Assembly (NCBI GenBank): GCA_003153075.1
Contig: PMBW01000226.1
Span: 2,715-8,568, forward strand
DNA from: Dehalococcoidia bacterium
GTDB lineage: Bacteria > Chloroflexota > Dehalococcoidia > Dehalococcoidales > Fen-1064
Direction: 5' to 3'
Length of the DNA: 5,854 nucleotides
Made by a program: the position numbers and the translations under genes. Under the pieces are notes generated by a model, which was given only the letters and a program-made list of their open reading frames with translations, was not told where the DNA came from and searched no databases. This document shows, piece after piece, positions 1 through 5,854 of this stretch (within the stretch, counting starts at the first letter, position 1; each line of letters opens with the position of its first letter).

Positions 1-1215
1 TTATTTCTTCCCGAAAGCCGCTTTTTTCAGTGTTTCCACCATATCGAGCTTTTCCCACGGCAGGTCGACATCGGTTCTGCCGAAGTGGCCGTAGGCCGCG
101 GTTTTCTGATAGATTGGTCGGCGCAGGTCAAGGTACTTGATAATGGCGGCCGGCCGCAGGTCGAAGTATTTCTCCACCAGTTTCAAAATATCGTCGTTCG
201 GGATCTTATTAGTATCGAAAGTCTCCACTGATACGGAGAGCGGGGCGGCTTTGCCGATCACATAAGAAATCTGGATTTCCAGGCGGTCGGCGATCCCTGC
301 GGCCACCAGGTTCTTGGCGATGTATCTGCCCATGTAAGCAGCGCTGCGGTCGACTTTGGTGGGGTCTTTGCCGGAAAAAGCGCCGCCACCATGCCGGGCG
401 ATACCGCCGTAAGTGTCAACGAGGATCTTACGCCCGGTGAAACCGGTATCTGAAGCAGGCCCGCCGATAACAAATCTGCCGGTGCCGTTGACATAGAATT
501 GTGTATCTTTATCGATATATTTGGCGGGAATGACTTTCTTGATCACTTTCTCGATGATGTCTTTGCGGATCTGCTCGTTGCTGGGTTCCGGATCATGCTG
601 GGCGGCAATGACGACGTTGGTAATGCGCTTCGGTTTGCCCTTGCTATATTCGACAGTCACCAGTGATTTACCGTCCGGCCGCAGATAGGGGATAATCTTC
701 TTTTTTCTGGCCTCGGCTAATCTCAAACATAATTTGTGTGATAAAGCAATCGGGAGCGGCATCAGTTCCGGTGTCTCGTTACAGGCAAACCCGAACATCA
801 TGCCCTGATCGCCGGCGCCTTCCAGATCCAGCGCATCGACTTTTTTCTTTGCTTTGGCTTCCAGTGATTTGCTTACACCCAAATCGATATCGGCTGATTG
901 TTTTTTAATACCGACTATAACGCCGCAGGACTGGTAATCGAAGTTATAGGCGGGATTAGTATAGCCGATGCCCTGAATCGTCTTGCGTACTACTTCCTCG
1001 ACGTCGACGTAGCATTTGGTGGTGACTTCGCCTAATACCACGACGAGACCTGTCGTGACGGCAGTTTCGCAAGCCACCCGGCCCATCGGGTCTTGTGCCA
1101 TGATCGCGTCCAGGATGCCGTCGGAAATCTGGTCGCAAACTTTATCGGGGTGCCCTTCGGTGACGGATTCCGAACTGAGTAGGTATTTCCCTGATTCCAT
1201 AAAACAATTCGCCAT
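1..1215 (-). CDS. metK: S-adenosylmethionine synthetase (methionine adenosyltransferase)
   Basis: Cytosolic enzyme that makes SAM from methionine and ATP, releasing phosphate and pyrophosphate. The 404-residue protein is complete and near the usual bacterial length of about 380-400. Family signatures seen: GHPDK at residues 21-25 followed by CDQISD; the adenine/methionine-site signature GAGDQG at 133-138 followed by MMFGFA; the glycine-rich loop GGGAFSGKD at 276-284, followed by DRSAAY; and YGHFGR near the C-terminus. The first ATG is preferred because AAGGAG (1221-1226) lies 5 nt upstream. The usual core begins at about residue 6 (MESGKYLL), so the first five residues are a small extension. 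It is the last gene of the PHP-ahcY-metK operon, 12 nt after ahcY, and its ribosome-binding site starts right behind the ahcY stop. No terminator is visible because the stop codon is at the window edge. Identification is secure. Confidence 0.98.
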   Translation of the reverse strand: MANCFMESGKYLLSSESVTEGHPDKVCDQISDGILDAIMAQDPMGRVACETAVTTGLVVVLGEVTTKCYVDVEEVVRKTIQGIGYTNPAYNFDYQSCGVIVGIKKQSADIDLGVSKSLEAKAKKKVDALDLEGAGDQGMMFGFACNETPELMPLPIALSHKLCLRLAEARKKKIIPYLRPDGKSLVTVEYSKGKPKRITNVVIAAQHDPEPSNEQIRKDIIEKVIKKVIPAKYIDKDTQFYVNGTGRFVIGGPASDTGFTGRKILVDTYGGIARHGGGAFSGKDPTKVDRSAAYMGRYIAKNLVAAGIADRLEIQISYVIGKAAPLSVSVETFDTNKIPNDDILKLVEKYFDLRPAAIIKYLDLRRPIYQKTAAYGHFGRTDVDLPWEKLDMVETLKKAAFGKK

Positions 1216-1227
1216 TAACTCTCCTTT

Positions 1228-2502
<1,275 letters not shown>

Positions 2503-2505
2503 TTA

Positions 2506-3372
2506 TTAACAGTGTTGAAACTGCTTAACTACCTCCGGCGGCACATTCACTGTTCCCATTATGACAGGTTTCTGGTGACAATCACTTCCGCCGGTGCTAA
2601 TCAGTTGATGCTTGCGCGTAAATTCTAGGTAGGCAGCAATGGTGGCATCATCGTGTCTGGGATGCCAGCATTCCAGACCATTGATATATTCTATCATATT
2701 TTCCGAAATAATTCGGATTTGCTGCCGCAGGTCTTTCGTAATCATTGCCAGAGAAGTCCCGCCGGGGTCGTTGCCATGCGCCAGCACTAACACCCCGCCG
2801 GCGTTATGGATTAAATTTGAGGCCTCGGCTAGAGACAGCGGGTATTTCGGCACGTCGCACTTCACCAGATACCGGTCGAAGGCTTCCTGTGTATCCTGTA
2901 CGATGTGTTTTTTGATCAGATAAGCTGCGATATGAGGCCGTCCGAAAGCGCCGTCGACGCTGTTCCGGATGTTCTGAATATCCTGTTCTGTGAATAGGGG
3001 CAGACCTTCATTTTTAAATTCGGTATTAATTTTTTCTAAAATCTTTTGGGCTCGCTTTTCGCGGTGTTCGCGCATCAGTTGCAGCTTATCAGCTAGGGCC
3101 TGATTGTGGATGTCATAGTTGTAGCCCAGAAAATCAAGAGAAACTGCTTTGCCTTGCGAAGGTTGGAATGTCACATTCAATTCCACTCCGGTAATATAAC
3201 CGATGCCGGCTGTGTTTGTGAGGTTAATTGCTTTTTCCTGCGCCTCCGTTGAGTCATGGTCGGTGATGGACATGAAGCCGATATTACGCCTGAGGGCTTC
3301 CTGAATTACCTCTTTTACGGGCAGAGCGCCGTCAGAACCTGTGCTGGTGTGAATGTGCAGGTCAATCTTCAT
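2506..3372 (-). CDS. PHP-domain metal-dependent phosphoesterase (TrpH/YciV-like)
   Basis: Predicted cytosolic phosphoesterase of the PHP superfamily, 288 residues, a normal length for the TrpH/YciV group. Seen in order: HxH metal motif (H6, H8), D14, TDHDS (D38-H39-D40), GVELN (E64), the subgroup motif GRPHIA (144-149), AHGN (H199) and GGSDCH (D264, H266). Characterised relatives hydrolyse 3',5'-bisphosphonucleotides (pAp-type), AMP or short RNA 5' ends, using a multinuclear metal centre. The substrate here is unknown. Where relatives commonly have His in a 'VHxLGY' strand, this protein reads SLDFLGY with D80, an apparent ligand change. The ATG at 3372 has only a weak AAGAAG site about 8 nt upstream, but the HxH motif begins at residue 6, so no other start is reasonable. 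It is first in the operon with ahcY and metK, which points to a nucleotide produced by or around SAM turnover. That link is inference. Confidence 0.88.
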   Translation of the reverse strand: MKIDLHIHTSTGSDGALPVKEVIQEALRRNIGFMSITDHDSTEAQEKAINLTNTAGIGYITGVELNVTFQPSQGKAVSLDFLGYNYDIHNQALADKLQLMREHREKRAQKILEKINTEFKNEGLPLFTEQDIQNIRNSVDGAFGRPHIAAYLIKKHIVQDTQEAFDRYLVKCDVPKYPLSLAEASNLIHNAGGVLVLAHGNDPGGTSLAMITKDLRQQIRIISENMIEYINGLECWHPRHDDATIAAYLEFTRKHQLISTGGSDCHQKPVIMGTVNVPPEVVKQFQHC

Positions 3373-3456
3373 TACGACTTCTTATCGATGGCTTTAACAT
3401 ACAGGCAGGCTGATTCTCCAACAATGGTATCGATGATGTGTGGGGGATTTTCAGAT

Positions 3457-3465
3457 ATTGTAACA
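3457..3465 (-). promoter_or_regulatory. Candidate extended -10 promoter for the PHP-ahcY-metK operon
   Basis: On the minus strand this reads TGTTACAAT: a TACAAT hexamer (5 of 6 matches to TATAAT) preceded by the TGn of extended -10 promoters. No good TTGACA-like box sits at the matching -35 distance. That position (about 3480-3485) instead holds a palindrome. Transcription would begin near 3450, giving a leader of about 75 nt before the PHP start codon. Support is from consensus only. Confidence 0.45.
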
Positions 3466-3477
3466 TATTTCGGCAAT

Positions 3478-3487
3478 AATCCGGATT
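3478..3487. promoter_or_regulatory. 10-bp palindrome AATCCGGATT at the -35 position of the operon promoter
   Basis: A perfect 10-bp palindrome lies 12 bp upstream of the extended -10 element of the minus-strand operon, where a -35 box or activator contact would be. It could be an operator half-site pair. A 10-bp palindrome is expected by chance roughly once in 1 kb, so this is suggestive only. Confidence 0.2.
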
Positions 3488-3577
3488 TTGTGATTTTAAT
3501 AATTGATGAATATCCTGATTTCCAATATTATTTACAGACTGAAAATATTATCCTGCATAGAAAAAACTGCTGTCGGT

Positions 3578-3599
3578 CCGGTTTTGAAGGGGTAACCGG
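3578..3599. promoter_or_regulatory. Dyad CCGGTT-N10-AACCGG over the kinase promoter -35 box
   Basis: Two perfect 6-bp inverted arms (3578-3583 and 3594-3599) are separated by 10 bp, giving 22 bp in all, about two helical turns. The spacer holds the putative -35 hexamer TTGAAG. This is the geometry of a repressor operator for a dimeric helix-turn-helix protein. No regulator gene is visible in the window to pair with it. Confidence 0.3.
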
Positions 3600-3613
3600 C
3601 TAAGGGGTATAAT
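3584..3613 (+). promoter_or_regulatory. Candidate sigma-70 promoter for the adenosine kinase-like gene
   Basis: The -35 box is TTGAAG (3584-3589, four of six consensus matches). An 18-bp spacer follows, then a perfect TATAAT -10 box (3608-3613). The start of transcription would fall near 3620, leaving a leader of about 115 nt before the ATG at 3738. The CCGGTT/AACCGG dyad overlaps the -35 box, so regulated expression is plausible. Confidence 0.55.
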
Positions 3614-3717
3614 ATTAAACATTACCATTCGGATAAGCGGCACAGATTATTTTGAGAATATTTAGAAATGTAATACCGTAGGCATGTTGGAGTTTCTTAT
3701 TATGACACAAGGTGAAT

Positions 3718-3741
3718 ATGAGGTATTTTGAGGAATTATGA
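3718..3741 (+). CDS. Possible seven-codon leader ORF overlapping the kinase start (ATGA)
   Basis: An ATG at 3718, with AAGG (3709-3712) 5 nt upstream, opens a frame encoding MRYFEEL. It stops at TGA 3739-3741, overlapping the kinase ATG (3738-3740) by ATGA, the usual arrangement for translational coupling. Its last codons also contain the GAGGA that serves as the kinase ribosome-binding site, so its translation would cover and release that site. The peptide has no known relative and may be a chance ORF. The start context and exact overlap are the only support. Confidence 0.27.
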   Translation: MRYFEEL

Positions 3742-4667
3742 AGAAAAATATTATAGTCGCCGGATCTTTGGCGTATGACAGGATTATGGACTTTCCGGGA
3801 TACTTTTCCGACCATATCCTTCCGGAAAAGATACACATGTTGAATGTCGCTTTTCAAGTGGACAGCGTAAAGGAAAAATTCGGCGGCACGGCGGGTAATA
3901 TTGCCTATGCCCTTAGCTTATTGGGTGAGAATCCTATAATTTCCGGGGCAATGGGACATGACTACCGTAAATATTTCGAATGGCTTGCGAAGAATGGGAT
4001 CGCTACCAAAAATATAAAAATAATAGAGAATGAACTTACTGCCAGCGCATATATAACTACAGACAAGGCTGATAATCAGATAACCGGGTTTCACCCTGGC
4101 GCAATGAAATACCCGGCCGCTCTTGATTTCGAAAAATTGAATTCAAAAGAAACAATCGTAATCGTCTCTCCGGGAAATCTGGCTGACATGGTGAGTTATC
4201 CTGATATTTGTAAGGCCAGGGGAATTGACTATATTTTCGACCCCGGGCAATCATTGCCGATGCTGGAGGCCGTAAACCTGATCCAATCGATTAAAGGATG
4301 TCGGATTCTGATTGCTAATGACTATGAACTGGAACTGATAACAAGTAAAACAGGACTTAAAAAAGCCGAACTGCTAAAACTGGCGGAGACTATAATTGTT
4401 ACTCAGGGAGAATCGGGCTCACTGGTCTCTACTCAAAATGAGGAGTTTAAAATCCCTGCGGTAAAACCAAAGAAAGCCGTGGATCCGACCGGCGCCGGTG
4501 ATGCGTATAGAGGCGGTTTGATTAGCGGTCTGGTGCATGGAAAGAGCATCAGGGATTGTGCGAAGATGGGCAGTGTTTGTGCGTCTTTCTGCGTAGAGTG
4601 CTATGGTACGCAAGAGTATAGCTTTAGCAAAGAAGAATTTAATGAAAGGCTCGCCAATTGCGGATAA
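3738..4667 (+). CDS. PfkB-family nucleoside kinase, probably adenosine kinase
   Basis: Predicted cytosolic kinase that phosphorylates adenosine to AMP with ATP. The 309-residue protein is full length for the ribokinase/PfkB fold. Seen: the N-terminal strand VAGSLAYDRIMDFPG with D14, and HILPEKIHMLNVAF (26-39). Next come the substrate-site glycines FGGTAGNIAYAL (48-59) and the lid/substrate segment DNQITGFHPGAM (112-123). The PfkB signature DPTGAGD at 249-255 has D255 as catalytic base and the anion hole in GAG. The LAYD, HILP and NQIxxFHPGAM motifs match, from memory, the bacterial adenosine kinase described from Xanthomonas rather than ribokinase or fructokinase. The start is fixed by GAGGA (3730-3734) and an in-frame TGA just upstream at 3729-3731. 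It is divergent from the ahcY operon, whose product adenosine it would consume. Codon use differs from metK: about ten ATA Ile codons and mostly AGG/AGA Arg. Another nucleoside or sugar substrate is possible but less likely. Confidence 0.85.
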   Translation: MKKNIIVAGSLAYDRIMDFPGYFSDHILPEKIHMLNVAFQVDSVKEKFGGTAGNIAYALSLLGENPIISGAMGHDYRKYFEWLAKNGIATKNIKIIENELTASAYITTDKADNQITGFHPGAMKYPAALDFEKLNSKETIVIVSPGNLADMVSYPDICKARGIDYIFDPGQSLPMLEAVNLIQSIKGCRILIANDYELELITSKTGLKKAELLKLAETIIVTQGESGSLVSTQNEEFKIPAVKPKKAVDPTGAGDAYRGGLISGLVHGKSIRDCAKMGSVCASFCVECYGTQEYSFSKEEFNERLANCG

Positions 4668-4936
4668 TCTCATCTGTCAGGATACTTGCCCCGGAAACCG
4701 GTTGGCGATAGGAATATTAATATCCGATCAACCCAAGATAGATCTGATTGTGTTCAAGTGTTTTTATTTCTTTAAACCGTATTACTTCAGATGAGCTTGG
4801 GAAACCGGTAGCTAATCAAGACTTCAATTAAAAGCGCACAACCTATCGTGGTACTAGAATATTCTGGATAATGCAAAGCCAAGGTGTGACGATTGCCGGC
4901 ATCCTGAAGATTTTGCCCTGAAAAAATTAAAGGGTC
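4668..4936. other. Non-coding stretch between convergent kinase and microprotein genes
   Basis: I see no protein or RNA gene in these 269 nt. The longest frames are short and resemble nothing. Three small structures stand out: an imperfect hairpin at 4700-4733, a 9-nt direct repeat GAAACCGGT at 4694-4702 and 4801-4809, and an 8-nt inverted pair CTCATCTG (4669-4676) with CAGATGAG (4788-4795). Convergent transcription units should terminate here, but no textbook GC-stem plus T-run is visible on either strand. It could also be a decayed gene or element remnant. Confidence 0.55.
4700..4733 (+). terminator. Weak hairpin downstream of the kinase, possible terminator
   Basis: GGTTG (4700-4704) pairs with CAACC (4729-4733). 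An AT-rich inner stem, ATAGGAATATT against AATATCCGAT, continues with one mismatch and two bulges. It begins 33 nt after the kinase stop. A T-rich run follows only about 27 nt later (around 4761-4772), so this is not a canonical intrinsic terminator. Confidence 0.2.
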
Positions 4937-5038
4937 TTATTTCTTGGAGGTGGTTTTCTTTTCAGCTTTGCGCCGGTCTTCCGCCATGGTTTGTTTGTGA
5001 CGGTGTTGACGCAGAGCCATTTTCTTACCTTTGTTCAT
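4937..5038 (-). CDS. Small, highly basic hypothetical protein (33 aa)
   Basis: A 33-codon ORF encodes MNKGKKMALRQHRHKQTMAE followed by DRRKAEKKTTSKK. It has nine Lys, four Arg and two His against three acidic residues, with no membrane segment or signal peptide. Such composition suits a nucleic-acid or ribosome-binding peptide, probably helical from about residue 6 to 28. I cannot name a family, although short Lys/Arg-rich proteins with a KGKK-x-ALRxHR-like start seem familiar from environmental bacteria. The start is uncertain. ATG 5038 has only a distant GGAG (about 13 nt). The internal Met7 ATG has AAAGG about 8 nt upstream and would give 27 residues. It lies on the same strand as the MetE-like gene, 129 nt downstream of it across an inverted repeat, so it may have its own promoter. 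Reality as a gene is supported by composition and codon pattern only. Confidence 0.6.
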   Translation of the reverse strand: MNKGKKMALRQHRHKQTMAEDRRKAEKKTTSKK

Positions 5039-5045
5039 ATCTATT

Positions 5046-5074
5046 AATTTACTCCAATTTCAATAAAATTCCAA
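5046..5074 (-). promoter_or_regulatory. Candidate promoter for the basic microprotein
   Basis: On the minus strand TTGGAA (5069-5074) and TAAATT (5046-5051) are 17 bp apart, each matching four of six consensus bases. Transcription would start about 5039-5040, making the mRNA nearly leaderless for ATG 5038 but giving a normal ribosome-binding site for the internal ATG at Met7. In AT-rich DNA such matches arise easily. Confidence 0.22.
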
Positions 5075-5099
5075 GTCCCGTGTTTAAATACTCAAGATT

Positions 5100-5158
5100 C
5101 AAATATCAATAATCAAGCCACTCTTTTTCCGTTTATTAGTCTTGAATCTTGATATTTG
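5100..5158. repeat. 18-bp imperfect inverted repeat with 23-nt loop
   Basis: The left arm 5100-5117 (CAAATATCAATAATCAAG) pairs with the right arm 5141-5158 (CTTGAATCTTGATATTTG) at 16 of 18 positions around a 23-nt loop. A second, mutually exclusive pairing is perfect over 11 bp: TCAAGATTCAA at 5092-5102 with TTGAATCTTGA at 5142-5152. The structure begins 9 nt after the stop of the MetE-like gene, so it may end or protect that transcript. The stem is AT-rich and no T-run follows, so a standard intrinsic terminator is unlikely. A short dispersed intergenic repeat is an alternative. Confidence 0.6.
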
Positions 5159-5167
5159 GTTATTTCG

Positions 5168-5854
5168 TTAAAGGTATTTACCCCTGATATAAACAGAAAG
5201 GTCGGCCAGCAGCTGTAAAGCGCGTTCTGCCGCTGCTTCACTGCCGATCGGTCCCAGGCCGCAGGCCGGCAGCAGCAACCCCTGCTCGATCAAGGTTTTC
5301 AACGGGATACCTTTACGGTTAAACGGCGCCATCGCCGATTCCAGGCGGTCTTTCAAACTGGCGACGGATTCTTTGTTAACAGATTCGGCATCAGTGGGCA
5401 CAATTCCCCAACCGACACAGCCGCCCCTGTCCAGGAATTTCTTTACCTCCGCGGGATAGATTGCCAGTGAATCCGCGTATTTATAGGCATCGAAGTGGAT
5501 GATATTGGCGCTCGTTTGGAGCAAAATCGACCAATCGGTATTACCGCAGCAGTGCACGCCTTTAATGCCCTTGATACCGGCGAAAGTTTCTTCCAGCGCG
5601 CTGATCACCTGCTCGCGGGATAACTGCATGGCGATCGAACCGAAAGCGGTCATGTACGGCTCATCGACGAAGATGATGGTGTTTCGGTTGAGTTTGCTCA
5701 AGACCTGTTCCTGCCAGCTGGCTTTCAGGCGCAAGAACTTTGGCACTACATCTCCCAGCGTCTCATCGTAAATAATGCCCTTTCCGGTTTCATCTGTAAC
5801 GGTCAATCCCCAGCTCACCGGCCCGGTCACATGACCCTTGATAGCGCGCGGGCT
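5168..5854 (-). CDS. UroD/MetE-superfamily methyltransferase-like protein, 5' end outside window
   Basis: Partial gene: 228 codons are in the window and the frame stays open to the right edge. The GTG at 5830 is internal, since the eight codons before it (SPRAIKGH) continue the family motif KGxVTGPVSWGL. Family members are usually about 340 residues, so roughly the N-terminal third is missing. Seen: VDEPYM (like the DEP motif of cobalamin-independent methionine synthase), GVHCCGNTDW with the HxC zinc pair (His at 5552-5554, Cys at 5546-5548), and a distal ACGLG Cys at 5261-5263. These match the zinc-thiol site of the MetE C-terminal domain. Where MetE has its Glu ligand, this protein reads NIIHFDAY with Asp (5489-5491). 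The fold activates a thiol for methyl transfer. Next to SAM-cycle genes, homocysteine methylation is the natural guess, as in stand-alone core-MetE enzymes that take methyl groups from corrinoid proteins, but the substrate is unproven. Confidence 0.8.
   Translation of the reverse strand, partial: SPRAIKGHVTGPVSWGLTVTDETGKGIIYDETLGDVVPKFLRLKASWQEQVLSKLNRNTIIFVDEPYMTAFGSIAMQLSREQVISALEETFAGIKGIKGVHCCGNTDWSILLQTSANIIHFDAYKYADSLAIYPAEVKKFLDRGGCVGWGIVPTDAESVNKESVASLKDRLESAMAPFNRKGIPLKTLIEQGLLLPACGLGPIGSEAAAERALQLLADLSVYIRGKYL

Larger units (their letters stand above)
3373..3737. other. Divergent intergenic region between the PHP-ahcY-metK operon and the kinase gene
   Basis: These 365 nt are AT-rich and hold no convincing protein gene apart from a possible seven-codon leader ORF at the right end. 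They carry a candidate promoter for each flanking unit and two short CCGG-centred palindromes (listed separately). The minus-strand leader is about 75 nt and the plus-strand leader about 115 nt if the promoters are right. I looked for SAM, SAH and cobalamin riboswitch consensus elements in both leaders and saw none. Open frames crossing this region are short, lack family resemblance and overlap the PHP or kinase genes in other frames. Confidence 0.75.

Noticed and set aside
3383..3435. Direct repeat TATCGATG (3383-3390 and 3428-3435) in the operon leader
   Set aside because: An 8-mer repeated once in a region of this size is expected by chance, and the spacing and position suggest no known site.
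3373..3456. SAM or SAH riboswitch in the leader of the PHP-ahcY-metK operon
   Set aside because: The leader is only about 75 nt, and I could not find the conserved helices or core words of SAM-I, SAM-II, SAM-III or SAH riboswitches.
3256..3603. 115-codon plus-strand open frame from inside the PHP gene into the intergenic region
   Set aside because: Its first third is antisense to the PHP metal-binding motifs, and the rest is AT-rich sequence with no recognisable domain. The promoter and palindrome content fits an intergenic region better.
4603..4794. 63-codon plus-strand frame overlapping the kinase 3' end
   Set aside because: It starts inside the kinase in another frame, has no ribosome-binding site and no family resemblance.
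4796..4860. Cobalamin-riboswitch-like words (GGGAAACCGGTAGC)
   Set aside because: Only the GGGAA-x-CCGGT portion resembles the core. The later conserved CCCGCCACTG box and paired elements are missing, and no plus-strand gene follows.
4871..4921. 16-codon plus-strand ORF (ATG 4871 to TGA 4921)
   Set aside because: There is no convincing ribosome-binding site, neighbour linkage or compositional signal, so it is indistinguishable from chance.
5828..5830. GTG as start codon of the MetE-like gene
   Set aside because: The frame continues upstream to the window edge through SPRAIKGH, which completes a conserved family motif, so this GTG is an internal Val codon and the gene is truncated by the window.

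Overview
The window reads as ordinary bacterial chromosome, with short intergenic gaps and Shine-Dalgarno sites. It is built around the activated methyl (S-adenosylmethionine) cycle. Taxonomy cannot be fixed from sequence alone. A short 'GYGWCG'-type adenosylhomocysteinase, a stand-alone MetE-core-like protein and a tiny Lys/Arg-rich protein would fit an uncultured anaerobe, for example in or near Chloroflexota/Dehalococcoidia. That assignment is a low-confidence inference.

Layout. Positions 1-3372 (minus strand) hold a tight three-gene operon transcribed right to left: a PHP-domain phosphoesterase, then adenosylhomocysteinase (ahcY), then S-adenosylmethionine synthetase (metK). The two gaps are 12 nt each, and each carries an AAGGAG ribosome-binding site. 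Positions 3373-3737 are a divergent intergenic region with a plausible promoter facing each way and small CCGG-centred palindromes at both -35 regions. Positions 3738-4667 (plus strand) encode a PfkB-family kinase that closely resembles the bacterial adenosine kinase group known from Xanthomonas. A seven-codon leader ORF may overlap its start. Positions 4668-4936 are non-coding as far as can be seen. Positions 4937-5038 (minus) encode a 33-residue very basic microprotein. Positions 5039-5167 are AT-rich and contain an 18-bp imperfect inverted repeat. Positions 5168-5854 (minus) are the 3' part of a UroD/MetE-superfamily gene that runs off the right edge.

How the genes fit together. MetK makes SAM from methionine and ATP. 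Methyltransferases elsewhere produce S-adenosylhomocysteine, and AhcY splits it into homocysteine and adenosine. The PfkB kinase would pull that reaction forward by turning adenosine into AMP. The MetE-like protein is a candidate for remaking methionine from homocysteine, but it is partial and belongs to a subgroup whose substrate I cannot establish. The PHP protein is the unexplained member. Its family contains nucleotide phosphatases, and its place at the head of the operon suggests a nucleotide-linked role.

Nothing here is a clear new system. The best leads are the PHP enzyme with an apparent metal-ligand change, the MetE-like subgroup, the microprotein, and the leader ORF overlapping the kinase start. 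I saw no tRNA, rRNA, CRISPR array, transposase or recognisable riboswitch.
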